A stretch of DNA of 64,000 nt from Pyricularia pennisetigena (lineage: Eukaryota > Ascomycota > Sordariomycetes > Magnaporthales > Pyriculariaceae): contig NW_021940923.1 of the NCBI RefSeq assembly GCF_004337985.1, positions 558,001-622,000 of the forward strand, read 5' to 3'. Below are positions 42,836 to 55,698 of the stretch, one piece after another. The notes under the pieces are model-generated. The model did not search any database. It was not told the origin of the DNA and saw only the letters and a program-made list of their open reading frames with translations. The translations under genes and the position numbers were made by a program. The stretch's first letter is position 1. Every line of letters begins with the position of its first letter.

Positions 42836-45800
42836 GCTTGCAAGAGCCTTGTGCTATGCCTGTCTCGTCGGGTAGTGGTGTACTGTCGCTGCAGTGAACG
42901 AGAAGCAAAGGATCTCCTGCAGCTAAAGCTGGCAGTCAGGCAGGAGTAGATATTAGAAAGAGAGGAGTGGATTGGGTCTCTTGTCTGCTTCAGCTGCGTG
43001 ATGGCTGGCTGAAGAGACCGAAAGTGTTTGGGATGGAGCGAGAATGCGAGGTTAAGTATAGACTCCAGATACCGGGTCTTGACGCGACTTGCCTCATCGG
43101 AGAGTCGGCAGCTCCATGGGCGAGGGCCGAGAGTCGCCTCCCTCTATGCAGCAGTGGTATGACATCCAGGAGGCTATTTTGGTCGTCAATCGCGGGAAAA
43201 AGGTGCCATGGCTAGCACTCCCGTATCTTGGCGCCTTCGCAGCACTTGCGTACCAAGCCACTCGTCCCTACAAACGGATGTCGTCGCCCCCCGAGGACTG
43301 CAGAGATCGATTGGCGTGCGTGTCACTCCAAAGATTGCTTGGCCCTACACGCACGTTGGTGCTGTAGAACGTAGAATTCCTTTGGTCGCCACGGCATGCA
43401 CAAGGTATGCACCTCTGCTTGGGCTGCAGGCTGTGCGGTGTTTGTTGGAATTAAAGATTAGCAGACGGTAGAGTCGGAGTGCCTTGCCGCGACCGACGCT
43501 GCTGGACGCGCAGCTAGCGGTCGAAGCTAAGGGGTCTGATCTTTTGGCTTGCCACCTAATGCTGGCGGGATTTACGCCAGTCTTGGCCTGCAAAATAAGC
43601 CAAGAGTACACCCATTCATTGCTTTGCTATGTCTAGCCGACAAAGATTTCATGTGGCGATTGAAACTGTTCTCCTGATGTGCTTTGTGTCATCGAAAATA
43701 ATAAACAATCGAACAAAGTATATCTCCAATTCTGGGTCAAGTTTCTCCGGTTCAGGTAGCCCGAACAGTACCTATGCAGACCATGCATTTGCAGTACGTC
43801 GCGCCAAGATCTGAACTGAGCACAAGGGAGACCGTCCGTCATGTTGGGCCCAACTGCGACTATGTCGTGTGGTTGCGAGTAAGCAACTGGTCGTAGCCTG
43901 CCATCCAAGGAGTCGCCTGGAGAGTGCACTTCTCTGCTCTACCGATTGCAGGCGTTATTATTGTGATGACCAAGCATATCCCGAAGAGACAGGCGTTGCT
44001 TAACCAGTTTCTGCAGTCACTTGTGCAAGCGTTGTCTTTTGCACTCTGTGCAAAGGGCCTGAAACAAAGATAGCAATTAGCAAATATGAAGACGCTGTCA
44101 GCTCCGGCTGAGAAGAACAAGCATCTGTCCCGGCCGCTTAGATATGCGACGCTAGGTTAGTTTACTCCTAAGCAATAGCTACTTGCTAGTGGCCGGCTGG
44201 GCAATTCCGCTTCAAGGCAAAGACACGAGCATCAGCTGTAGATTGATGCAGTTGTCCAAGATAATCATTAATGTGACCCAATTTGGAGAAGAGAAGAGAT
44301 CATAACATGAGAGGATATGTGCATATCGACATCCTATTTCGATCTATGGGGGATATGTACTCTGGAGACGGATGACAGGAGTCGAATACAGGCCAGTGAC
44401 TGTCGATGAGCGCAGTGCTCGGGCCGTGCGTTGGTGATTCGGGCTGGGCAAGCAAATTGTGAGTGTACACCTGACGCGGCGCCAGATCTCAAGGACCGAG
44501 CGCGTGGGGAGAGATGGATATTCTCCGGGGCGCATGCTAATTGGTTGTCCGCGATGTTGGGGGACGATCACATGCAACATACACAATAACAAAAGAAAGG
44601 AATTCATATCGTACCTAAGTGGATGACATGTTTTTCTGACTGCTTAGTCAATCCTGAAGCACAAACATACGTGCATCAAGATAAATCGTAAGTTAAATCA
44701 GGTTGTTGCGATATATTAGACTCCGCAGCCAGCGGTTGAACAGAGTAAGCATCTTGACCACTGCTCGACTCTGGAGTATTCGGACCAAGCCAATGGCCGG
44801 ATTTAGACTGCTATCTGGTGCCATGCTGTTCATGCTTGCAAGCTTGATATTTGGCGGATAAGTTTTCAACTGAAATGGTCAGAACAAGATGTGGATTGTG
44901 GAGATGAAGAGGTAAAGTTGAAACAGACAACGACATTGGACCCGTCCCATCTACAACCTCCATTCTTGGTCAACGACGTGATCGGTGGCGGGGTAATAAA
45001 TTGCCTGGTGTGATCCAGACGACAATCATCAGTTGTGAGTGTAGAACATTCCGACCAAGCTGGGCCAGAATGAGTTGCCAAGAAAATACTTGCGATTCGA
45101 ACAGAGAGAGGCCGAGACAGACAGATCGAGCGACAACTGATTCAGTATTTTTTTTCCTTTTCTCCTTTTTCTTCCAATTCAACCTCGTCTATGTGGGCTT
45201 ACATCATAGCAAATGACAGTTTGAAGATTTTGTCAGACACTGCCTAACTTCCATAGCTCCTTCCATCACTGTTAGTGGGGTACCTGCCTCTACTGCCAAG
45301 ACTGCCTAAGAGGTTGAACAATGGTGGTGGGGTTAATCTCTTCACGTGGCAAATTCAAGGGAAAAACATCAGTCAATTACAATTGACTCAATCTAGATTT
45401 TCTCGCTTACCAACCACGACAGACTTTTCCCACCTTCAGTTTCGCAACCAAGTTATCTAGCAGCGCTTCCATATTTGGTCCATCTTCGACTGCAAACCCT
45501 CGTTGTCGGCCTAGTTTTCGTAACGATACGGACAAATTTTCAGCAGAATACTCACGCCAAGATGCTCCACGATTTCGCTGCAATCGGGTTCCCAATGCCA
45601 AGCCGGAAGGCCAGGCTAGAGGTCGCAACAAGTTTCGAAATCGATTGATGCCATCCAATTTCTACCAGCCTGGGCAGGGCACTTGTTTCCACGACATACA
45701 GTAAACGAAAAAGAACGCGCCGTGATGCGCACGTTTACGTCTCATTCACAGCAGCCGTCTTCTGGGTTAGGTACCTTAGGACCCGCTGCCTAGATCACTA

Positions 45801-48376
45801 TGCCAGGGCGCGACTATCCCTCTAGCTACTCCACTAAGGTTGAGGCTCTGCCCTATGCTGCACTTGACTGCATAACTGCTCGGGCATTTTGGTCGTGCCG
45901 GGAGATTGAGAGCTGGTCGACTGGTCTAAATGTTTTGATGGCATTGGCAAATATGCTTATATGAATTTTCGCTGTGCTTACATTTTGCGTCGATCCAGGC
46001 CAATCGGTCGGATGCTGGATGAGAAAACGCCAACGCCCACATTATTTCGCTCCCCTATGCTCGGGTTTCTTTCAATTTCTGAATCCTTTTCATCCTTCTT
46101 CTTCTTCTGTCCCAGTCACGCATTCACATTCTCTGCAGGTAGATCTGGCGTTCTCCTGATAATCAAGCGATGGCCGAAACCATCCAAAGTTTTTTTTTTC
46201 TTTTTCTTTTTTTTTTTTTCTCCATTGAAGTCCGCGAAATTCATCGCCACCTCCCGGACTGCTCAGAGCTGCGGACAATCCCCATTTATCAGCAGATCCC
46301 AGACCGTTCCAAGTCCTTATCGGCAAATGACAAGGCCGCCACTGCATCAAACGTTCCACCGACCTACCTCCGCTAGTATATATGATGATATATCTTTGTT
46401 CCTTGACTCGCACTACATATGCCCAGGCCCTGCCCAACTTCCTTTGCCACGTCTAGAACCCACCCAGACAAGTTTCTGTTTTGTTTCGAGCTTGGTGGTG
46501 CACAGCTGCCATCCTAGTCCCTCGCCTCTCGGGTCATCCTTTTCGCAAACTTCAGCAATTTGAACCATGTTTTTTGTGGTTCGCAGTTAGTAATCTGCGA
46601 CTTTGGCATGCTCTATCCTGTCGCCCGACGCTCTGGCCGACGGTTCTCGAAGCCAGATATCGATCTGGATGCAGCGAGTAGTCGGTTTACTTTATTTCGG
46701 CTTGCCCATGACACGTTCATGCCAAACAGCTTAACCTACAACCTACATGAATCGTCCGACAAACTGAAAAACTTTCCATCTCTGCCACAGCTGTCATCAA
46801 GAATCACATCTCGGTTCACAGCGCTCGCCATCGTCATTTTGCGTCAGCCTAGGAGTAAGTTTTACGTCAACCGGGCATCGCGTGCAATAGTAACTCGAGT
46901 GAGTTGGCACTAGTGTCAGTGATTCTTGGGGTTTGAACAGCAGCATCATGAGTTCACCATCATCGGGCAAACAATGCAAAAGCTTGCATTCCAGAAAAAA
47001 AGAAAAGAAAAAGCTTCAGTTGGCGGTCTGATACCATTTGTTGACCGACATTGGTATCGTTGTACTCCCACTCGCACACAACTTACTAACTTTTACTGCA
47101 AGACACCACTTTGTGCTATACGCATCTGCCCACCACTTCACATGCATTCGATTTGAGCCATATCTTGGATCCCCACGCTTACTCGCGCCCCGTCTTGCTA
47201 GCGTCGAGGTCCTTTTCGTGGACTTGAAACTTGTTCAAGTGAGAATGAGCGGCTCAATTCATCAAATGCTCACCCATCCTAATCCCTACCATCTGCCCAA
47301 TGTCTGTATACTTTGTCAAATTGTTTGGCGCCAGTCCGTTTTGGATCATTTCCAAAGACCATTATGAGATCAAACGAATGACTGAGACAACAGTCTTGAT
47401 GATCCCCCAAAGAGGGCTGAGAGCCTGAGAGCGGAGTTCTCCTAGTCATGTCCGCGGTCAAAATTCTTTGTTCTTGGCGCCCCTTACGCAGTATTAAGCT
47501 TTCGCCGACTAGTCCGGAAGAGGGATAAGTATTTGGGGCGACTTGGGATGGGCAACGGCTGCACGCGCAAATGGCAGGGAAAATTCCCAGCAGAGTTCAG
47601 GAACAGTTTGACATGCCTCAAACCAAGTTTCTTTAGCTTAACTTCGAGTTTCCTACTTGAGATAAAGGTGATTCTAAAGCGAATCGTCCTGGTAGCTGTT
47701 GATCGTACCCACGCCTTTCCTTGACCAGAACAAGGTCATGCTTTCGGGGACCAAGTGATTGTTTGTGGTAAGCCTTCACATTGGCCAATCCCTTGACAAA
47801 TTGGCTGGTCGACCGAGAGAAGCATCCTTGGCATCCAATACTGGTAGCGAGACATCCGCCAAGTAACCTTGTTCCGGTTGCCATGGGGTCAAAACTAACC
47901 TGATATGGCAGTTGGTCAATGAAGGTGTGTGGAAGAGCCTCATGGTGAATGACCAATCTTTACAAACGTCGCCAACGTCCGATCACCAGATCTTGGCAGG
48001 GGCCGGACTGGGACAGCAACGATCAACGACGTCTGCCCCAGCGCCACTTTGCTATATGTCGGCAGCGGTTGACGGGCCGATTAACTCGCCTTGTTGTTTC
48101 GCAACCGCTCCAGGCGGACTTGGGAGAGAAAGAAATGTCGATTTCTTTTGTGTTGGACTTTCCGGAATCTCGTAGGAGTATCAGCTCCTGTGGCACCTCT
48201 TTTCGTCATGCCCTGTGCGCCACTGCTTGAAATTCGGTTTACATATCTGTTTGAGCATCGGCTCCCATCGCCTCCATCGTGGTAGCCCACCACCGTTTGC
48301 GCTTGGTTCACCACCAAGTTGCTAGTCAGCGGGGGAAAAAAAAAGAGAAAAAAAAAAGAAAAGAAAAGAAAAGACC
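42836..48376. other. long intergenic stretch, no supported gene
   Basis: Includes the 5' flanks of the oxidase and the seven-TM gene. A minus-strand frame at 45658-45407 (NMEALLDNLVAKLKVGKVCRGW) looks weakly coding but has no start codon. A purine tract (48331-48374) directly precedes the ATG at 48377. I find no RNA gene, transposon end or intact coding sequence. Confidence 0.45.
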
Positions 48377-50096
48377 ATGGCGCCTCTCAACGAGACGTTA
48401 CGGCAGCGAGTTCAAGGTCATCCCCACACGCGGCTCAACACAACGGGTCTTTCCTTTCCAGAGTCCTCCCCGTATAGCAACACGGACCTTGAAAGCCTCG
48501 CCCTGTTGGACGACATCAATTCCACGGCCGGGTTTGATGAAAGGGCAGTGCGAGAGGTGGAAACTGGCCTTTGGGTCATGATCACCCTGTCTGCGCTATT
48601 CCTTGGCTTGAGATTGTATTGCAAACGCAAAAATCCCACCTCCAAACTCCGCTGGGAAGATGCTGTCCTGGCGGCATCATGGGTTAGTTCCGTCAACCCT
48701 CTTTCCTTTGGTCCAAGCCTTTTTTTTTGTTGTTGAACTGTGCTGTGGCAAACCGCAAAATTGAGCGCTAGAACTCTCTAGCTGACGGACCATTGATCAT
48801 GATAACCAACCAAATAAAAAGATAATGCTCCTACTAAACGCGGGCCTGACGACCCTCCTCATACACATGGGGCTGGGCTCGCCAGACTTTGCACTCACCC
48901 TCGAAAACGTCGAGGACGTGGCACTGGTGGGGCTGTCGTCGCTCACCACGGGCATCGTGGCGCAGGCGTGGTCCAAGACTTCCTTTGCCATGACGCTCCT
49001 GCGCATGACCGAGGGCTGGTGGCACCACGTCGTCTTGATCTCCATCGTGACTGTCAACCTCCTCTTCGGCGTGTCTGCCACCCTCTTCTGGGTAGGCTGC
49101 GGCCCTATCGAGAAGAGGTGGAGACCGTTGATCCCTGGAAAGTGCGACGATGACGCCCTGGACCGCGCCGCTACCTTTGGGGTCATTGTGAGCGGTAAGC
49201 AGTACTCCCTCCGTGGACAAAGATGGTGGTCTGTTTCTGCTGTACGAAGCCAGGCTGAATGAAGGGGGGCAATGAGCTAATTCTTTTGTGGTGTGATGCT
49301 CTATGTGCATTAGTCTATTCCGGCTTGGTCGACATCTTGTTGTCTATTTTACCCTGGCCCATCTTGCTCAAGTGGACCAAGAAGACGTCTTCGCACCAGC
49401 ATCTAAGCAAGAGGGAAAAGATTGGCGTCGCCGTCGCGATGAGCATTGGCATATTGTACGTGAAGCTTTGTTTTTGCTCTTTCTTCCGCTTCCGCTAAAC
49501 ACCAAGGAGAAAAAAAAGACAACCGCTAACAAAAAACAAACAAACAAACAAACAGCGCCGGCATCACCGCCTTCGTCAAAGCCAGATACATGACGTCCTT
49601 CTACAACCCCAGCATAGATCTGGGCGACGACGTCGGACGGCTGACGAGCTGGTCGGCCGCCGAGACGACCGTGACCATCATGGCGTCGAGCATCCCGGTG
49701 CTGCGGGTGCTGGTGCGCGACGTGGCCAACAAGGAAGGCCGCCGCCTCGCGTCGACGCTGGCGTCGTCCCGCTTGGTGCCCCACCACCCAAAGCGCACCT
49801 CGAGCATGGTCTCGCAGAAGCGGCCGCTCACCTCGCCGCCCACGCCCACGACACCCACCACGCCGTCCACGCCCAGGCCGCTGGTCGAAACCCACGAGGA
49901 CGTGCTCGTGCCCCGCGTCGCCGCGGCCCCATCGCCCACCGTCAAGCACTACAGCAGACCGCTGCCGCTGCTGCCGCATCAGACGGAGGACAGATCCAGG
50001 GCCCGCCGCGAGGGTTGGTATGTCCTGCGCGACAACGTCGGCGGGCGCGGCAGTCGCGGCAGTCGCGGACGGGGTGCGGACGGTGCTGGTGCATAA
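48377..50096 (+). CDS. seven-TM fungal rhodopsin-domain (PTH11-like) membrane protein
   Basis: Exons 48377-48682, 48822-49194, 49314-49455 and 49556-50096 give 453 aa; the introns are 139, 119 and 100 nt, all GT-AG with consistent phases. Predicted TM segments lie at about 64-82, 96-118, 135-152, 170-194, 218-245, 260-282 and 295-320. Family signatures: RWEDAVLAASW, a conserved cysteine in WVGCGPIEKRW, LPWPILLKW, and GIFAGITAFVKARY bridging exons 3 and 4. There is no N-terminal CFEM domain. The ~130-residue cytosolic tail is Pro/Thr/Ser- then Arg/Gly-rich and probably disordered. Relatives are GPCR-like sensors at the plasma membrane, including PTH11, but most are uncharacterised. The ligand cannot be predicted. 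Confidence 0.88.
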
Positions 50097-53000
50097 CCTG
50101 CGCCGGGTCAGGGCGACGGGGGGTTATGGCGAGCGAAATGGATCGTGGAAAGTGAGGATAGTTGTGTTTTTTTTTGGGGGGGGCGGACGGTCGAGAAGCG
50201 AGGTTCTCCGTCTTTGTAAGTCAGTCCATGTCTGAAGTGCTCTTGTGGATGGGGGAGAGGAGGAGCGGGATGCACTGCCAGAGATGACGTGGGTAGTGTC
50301 CTGTGCGATTTAGCATGCTAGAATGGGTCTGTGTTCTGTCATCACTTTTTGAAGCAAGCTTAGATACCAAGTTGAACGTTTTTTTTCTTTTTTCTTTTTT
50401 TTTTTTTTTCTTTTCCCTGGGCATGACTGCGGCCAAGGTTCGTAGCTTGTGAGTCTCGTGGAGCTCCGGTTGAGGGGGAATATTGGTTAGTATGGCATCA
50501 CGTCTAAGCTTGAGATGATCTGAAGTCCTCGTTGTTGTTGTTGTTGTTGCGGACACCGCGAATGGTGTGCTGATGACAAGCCCAACTGCCAAGACTCGGC
50601 CACATTATATCTATGGTTCGGGGCGAAATAAAGATGCCTCCCAGGCCGTCGGACTAGGCCCACCCAATGACTCGAGCAGCTGCTTTGCACAAGGTGCATG
50701 TCGTGATCGGATATTGTCGAATTTACATGAAAGCGCCCACGTGTTTCTAGCGAGTGTTTGTTTCTTCTCTCTTCTTTCTTCTCGTATTCGTCCCCTAGCG
50801 AACGTGTCTCTTTTTTTCTTTTCTTGATTATTCAAATAGTTCAATCACAAAGTTGTTGACAGTCCGAGCTGATTAAACTGCCGACGGGTCACGCATCACA
50901 AAAGAATAGGAATAAGAAGATCACAGCATCTAAAAAAAATCTCCGCAGCAAATCAAAAAAATGTGCTGATGCTTTGCATCAACCGGGCCGGGCGGTGGGG
51001 GAAAAACGGGATGGGCATGCCGAAAGGGTTTTCTTTCTTTTTTCCTTCTTCTTTTTCAGACGCCCGATGATCAGGAATTGAGTTTTAGATCTTTTGGTAT
51101 TCCTATTTTTTTTTTTTTTTTTGCCTTTGCCTTTGCCTTTGCTCAGTGTCTCGAATCCCATTCGCCCTTGGTGTTTTTTGCCCCGCAGTCTTGTAAATTC
51201 ATCCAAGCTTCCCGTGCGGGGGAAGAAACAAAATGGCTGCGCCTTGTAGGGCCGTATAGTTTGAGACGGCGCATACGCTCGGCTTTGAAGAGAGGGAACG
51301 GGGACTAAAGGGATGACGGACTTGACGGGCGGTCTGGGGAAGCAGTGTTTTTTTTTTTTTTTTTTTGTTTTTCGTTCCTGCACAATTGCGGAAATACTAT
51401 ACCATAAGCAAAGAGCGGGGAAGACGCAAAAAAAGAAAAATTCAAAGACGTTGCAGTTCAAATCATCTCAAGAAAAAAACATTTTAGTTTGAGGCTTGCA
51501 GGCGGGGAAGAGATCCCGCTAATCTTTTGGTGTGTCAACTCCTCTCTCTGACAGACAAAAAAAAAAAAAAAAAAGAAAGCCAAGACTGCCCATTGGGGCT
51601 GTGCTCCAATAGGGATGGGAAACTCGGTTCTTTCTGACAGCGATGGGTTCGCGGTCTTGTCTTTTCATGGGCTGCCAAGCCGAGATCTTGAAGTGACAGT
51701 GCTGATGTCATGGCACGACTTAGAGTAACCATCTTCTCCTCACGCGGGGGACTTGAAGGTGTTTTTGTCTTGGCATATAGGGTTTAGTATAGACGAACAG
51801 CGAAAGTAGCGAAGCGTCAAGTAGTGAAAAATAAACAGAGCATAGGTAGCCGAGTCTAGTCCTGCGGTGATCCTTCACGCATCTAGCCATAATACTGTCA
51901 AGTTTTTGTTGGGACGCTTACGAACTATATCTCATATCGAAGACACACAGTGTTCGTTCCCCAATATCTTCTCTGGTTTCCTTGCTCCGGTTCGGCGGCC
52001 TTTGCGTTTGTACTTAAAGTCTGGAACCTGAGGGACCCTTTCCGGAATGCGGAGAAGCTTCAGGAGCTTGGACTCATCTAGTTTTCGCTGCCGATGTGGT
52101 CCCATGTTTGTCATTGACGGTTCGGGAAAACCCCTCAGACAAAGCGGTGTGCTTACCTTACACGGCAAAAAGGGTTTTTTTTTTGGTTTTTTTTTTGCTT
52201 GACGCAGGTACCTTTTCCGTCTGTCGAGCTTTGGGCGCTTGCCGGCGCCAAACATGCACATCATGCAGGACGTTACCCATAAAAACAACTAAAAAGGAAA
52301 GCTGCGTGGGTTTCCCGATGCAGGTCGCTTTGACAGTGCAGCAAAAAGGGGTCTTTTGCCATGTGTGAAAAACAAGGTTTTTTTTTTTCAGTTTCTGCAT
52401 TCCTTTTGGTTCCGTCGTTGACAAGCAGTCCAGACCCGGAGTGCAATGCTGTGCAACATGTGTACAATAATGCAAACCACGCAAGGTTTTCTCTTGTGTA
52501 AGCATTGGAAGAACCCAAAAAGAATGGACAAATGGCTCCCCCGCTCATACACGTACAGCAAACAAAAGCAGAGCTTTGAAAAAAAGAAAAAAAATCCCAA
52601 CAAATACTGCCTCCTCACTACCTCGCGTTCCGATTTGCTGCCGGAGGGGGGGGCGGGATCTGGGCTGTCTGGATGAAGCCGCAACGGTCCAATGAAATCG
52701 AAACCGCGCCGCCCGAACGCTGCAGGATACTCTGGTGGAATTCTCCTCGTTCGCTCTTTTGACATCACAGTGCAAGAGTGAGTGCATCTTCGGTCTCGAA
52801 CCGCTTTGGCTTTTTTCTTTTTTCTTTTTGTCTTTGCTTCCACCGGGTTCCCCTCCCGATCAGGGCGTAGTGATACGAGCAAATAAACAAGGGACCAACA
52901 GTATGGAAAACTCACTGTGGCGATCATGTTCGGAACATGCCCAGACGCGATCCGTTACGGCCGTGGCAACCCGTCTGAGTTGGGCAGGATACTTTCCTTA

Positions 53001-53148
53001 CGGCATGGATCGGTGAGCCCACTTGGACGTGCGGAGGATGGGGAAGCCCCATGCGTCTAGAGGAATGGACGGAGCTTAGTCTTGGCTCTTCAAGGCGAAG
53101 ACGAAAGATGGGTGGAGGACATGGCGTCTTGGCCCTTGAAGATTCGAC
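50097..53148. other. intergenic, homopolymer-rich, no supported gene
   Basis: Many poly-T/poly-A tracts, a GTT microsatellite (about 50528-50548) and a TTTGCC tandem (about 51120-51140). Lys/Phe-rich open frames across these tracts are artefacts of composition. No domain or RNA recognised. Confidence 0.5.
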
Positions 53149-53156
53149 TATTTAAA
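53149..53156 (+). promoter_or_regulatory. TATA-like element of the calpain-like gene
   Basis: TATTTAAA lies about 215 bases upstream of the ATG at 53369, followed by CA-rich leader sequence and CCAAAATGG at the start. Confidence 0.35.
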
Positions 53157-53368
53157 GGGGTCGATCACGCCATCGAATCCAGCACGTCTTTTTGTATCAC
53201 ACCAGCACTCATCCAACGGTCAAACGAACAACAGTAGTTTGACTCTTTCACAACCTTAACACAAATTTACTTCTCTTCGACTTTGGGACAGACAACCCCA
53301 AGGTCACTCCCCCTTATAAAAAAAGAAAAAAAAAAAAGCTTCGCAGCTTCCTTCCTCCACCAACCAAA

Positions 53369-55096
53369 ATGGGTGACATGAGCCGCTTCCCCGAGTCCTC
53401 TGGCCGCCAGGTCTCGATCGACCCTTATGCGCTCGTCTCGGCCATCATGGGCAGCCAGGTCCGCAGCGGAGAGGCTTCGACGGCGACGGAGCGCGAGTAT
53501 GAGGATCTCGTCGACCTCCCCCGCCGCGAAGAGCACAACGACGAGGAGACGGAGATGAACGAGGGCCGTGGGCCCCGCCCGGACCACCCGCCCAGGAACG
53601 TCTGCGTCGGGGCGGCCAACCCCTACGCCATCGTCGAGGCCATGCTCGGCCGGCGCATCGACAAGTACAACACGCAGGTGACGGAGCTCATGGCCAACGT
53701 GCTCCAGACCGACTACGACGAGCTCTTCGACATGAAGCACCACTCGCTGCTGTACGCGGGCCTCAGGCTCAACGAGAGGGAGCGCAAGGCCGAGCGCTTC
53801 TCGCAGAACGACATGAAGATCATCGACGAGAGGGACCTCGTCACGCCCGACCTGTCGCGCGTCCACCGCATCAAGGACCTCGAGCGCGTCGGGATCCAGG
53901 ACGTCGAGAACATCAAGGTCAAGGTGGCGAGGCTGCAGAACGGCAAGCTCAGGCTGGTGCTGCACGCGCACCAGCTCGGGCGGACCGTGACCAACAGGGA
54001 CGTGACGCGGTCCATCAACGACCTCGTCACCCCCTTCCGCCGACACCACGGCGGCCACAGGGGAGGCCGTTGGACGCCACCCAACGGATCGTGGCGCGAC
54101 ATGTACGACTACTTCTTCCAGATCTTCAACCGCAGGCTGGTCGAGGACGTCAACATGTTCCGCATCGGCAGGGAGTACAACATGAACGCCCTGGGCCAGA
54201 TCACGGCCAACACCAGGCCGTTCACGTCATACAACCGCTTCGACGACCCGCAGCAGGGCTGCAGCACCAACAGCTGGCTCATCGCCGCGCTCTTCTCCGT
54301 CTACTGGGCGGACCCATGCTCCATCAACCGCGACACGCGCCTGTACGGCAGCGAACAGCACCGCCGACGAAGGGGCGGTGGCGGTGGCGGTTGCGGCAGG
54401 CGGCCGGACAGCAGCGAGGACGAGGAGCGCGAGGGCGAGGGCGAGAGGCGGGTGCTGAGCATCAAGTTCCACGACAAGGGCGGCGACAACAACAACACGA
54501 CGCAGGTGGTGGACGTCAACTACGAGATCCCCATGAACAACTCCAACAACGAGCCGCTCTACTGCCGCGCGTCGGACGGGGCCGACATCTGGCCGTCGCT
54601 GTACGAGAAGGCCTTTGCCAAGTGGATCACGGGCACCGACAGCGACCAGCCCGACATCACGCAGACGCACTGCGGCGACCCCATCAAGGCCATGGCCCAG
54701 ATCAACGGCCGCGAGCCCATGTACTACCAGTGCGAGAGGCACAACGCCACCGACCTCGTCGGCCTGGTGCGCCACAACTGCGTCAACTTCAAGACCATCA
54801 ACCCCATGACCGCCTTCACCTACGCCACCGGCGACCAGTTCCGCGGCGCCAACATCGTCGCCAACCATGCCTACTCCGTCCTGGGCTACGCCATCCTCGG
54901 CGGCCGCCAGTACATGGTCCTGCGCAACCCGTGGGGCGTCTCCGAGCCCCAGGGTCTGAGCAGCTACCCGGGCCTCGTCTCACGCGTCGAGACCGACTTC
55001 TGGACCCCGGCTGCCCTGCTCGACCACGGCGGTCTGTTTGCCCTCGAGGCCGAGGCATTCAAGCGCTGCTTTGCCTACATTGGTGTTGCCAAATAA
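53369..55096 (+). CDS. calpain-like (C2) protein with Ser at the nucleophile position
   Basis: Single-exon gene, 575 aa. The N-terminal ~280 residues are unassigned. Residues 290-530 resemble the calpain catalytic core: DDPQQGCSTNSWLIAAL (292-308), DIWPSLYEKAFAKW (about 406-419), then HAYSVLGY (His500) and RNPWG (Asn520). In calpains the first motif reads QGxxGDCW, so Ser302 replaces the catalytic Cys, although Cys298 is four residues upstream. His and Asn are kept. An acidic/Gly/Arg low-complexity insert (about 330-362) splits the core. It may be a pseudoprotease, a serine variant, or use Cys298; the sequence alone cannot decide. No signal peptide, so probably intracellular. The very high third-position GC is typical of expressed genes here. 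Confidence 0.85.
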   Translation: MGDMSRFPESSGRQVSIDPYALVSAIMGSQVRSGEASTATEREYEDLVDLPRREEHNDEETEMNEGRGPRPDHPPRNVCVGAANPYAIVEAMLGRRIDKYNTQVTELMANVLQTDYDELFDMKHHSLLYAGLRLNERERKAERFSQNDMKIIDERDLVTPDLSRVHRIKDLERVGIQDVENIKVKVARLQNGKLRLVLHAHQLGRTVTNRDVTRSINDLVTPFRRHHGGHRGGRWTPPNGSWRDMYDYFFQIFNRRLVEDVNMFRIGREYNMNALGQITANTRPFTSYNRFDDPQQGCSTNSWLIAALFSVYWADPCSINRDTRLYGSEQHRRRRGGGGGGCGRRPDSSEDEEREGEGERRVLSIKFHDKGGDNNNTTQVVDVNYEIPMNNSNNEPLYCRASDGADIWPSLYEKAFAKWITGTDSDQPDITQTHCGDPIKAMAQINGREPMYYQCERHNATDLVGLVRHNCVNFKTINPMTAFTYATGDQFRGANIVANHAYSVLGYAILGGRQYMVLRNPWGVSEPQGLSSYPGLVSRVETDFWTPAALLDHGGLFALEAEAFKRCFAYIGVAK

Positions 55097-55526
55097 GCAA
55101 ATGGGTTCATCCAAGCTGGGGGTGGCTCACCTTGGGAATTGTTGGAATAATATTGTGTTAGTTTTTGGGGTTTTTATCTGGTTTGCTGGGTTTGGTTTGA
55201 CTTTTTTTTTCAACCAAAACAAAAGTTTTTTTTCCCTGGGGGAAAAAAAAGGGACCAAAAAAAAAGTTGTGGAAAAAGTATTGCAAAGAACAAACATCTC
55301 CCCGTCACTACCTTGAATGTATCTACTTGACAGCTGTTAATAAGATGGTATTTGGGTATGGACTGGGTCAGCCTTTATGGGATCTGGTCAAGTCGATTAG
55401 CTAGTCGTCTATAGCTTGAATCCGACGTCCTCTCCTTAATCATGTTTTTGCGGGTAGTGTTATTGTTGCGACTCGTTGGAAAACAGAATACTTGGGGGCT
55501 GTGTGTTGTGGGCCCCCTCAAAGAGT
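55097..55526. other. 3' flank of the calpain-like gene
   Basis: T-rich then A-rich sequence, probably the 3' UTR and terminator region. No gene seen before the AT-rich block begins. Confidence 0.5.
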
Positions 55527-55698
55527 AGTCTCAGGGCTCATCCCTGAAGCCCAGAGCTCCGCAATTGATCCACTTCGTTCGCTTCGCTCCACTTCGTGGC
55601 TCAATTGCGGCTTTGCAATATACCTGTGGGTCCATCCAAAAAACGCTTTGGTTTAGGTCTGAGGACAATTTGTCGATTTTCGCCGCTTATGGCGGTAT
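55527..55698 (+). repeat. hairpin-rich element end, copy 2 (left boundary)
   Basis: Same unit as 31967-32118, with an extra TTCGCTTCGCTCCAC-type duplication in the loop of the CAATTGATCCAC/GTGGCTCAATTG stem. It ends with GACAATTTGTCGATTTTCGC and CCGCTTATGGCGG. Confidence 0.8.

Noticed and set aside
45770..45845. tRNA-like run of short complementary segments
   Set aside because: An A-box-like TGGCATAGTGA is present on the minus strand, but there is no B box and no cloverleaf can be drawn.
50979..51461. 160-residue minus-strand frame, Lys- and Phe-rich
   Set aside because: It arises from several poly-T/poly-A tracts; composition is low complexity throughout.
52388..52927. 179-residue minus-strand frame
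   Set aside because: Crosses several homopolymers, with no recognisable domain, no splice signals and mixed composition.
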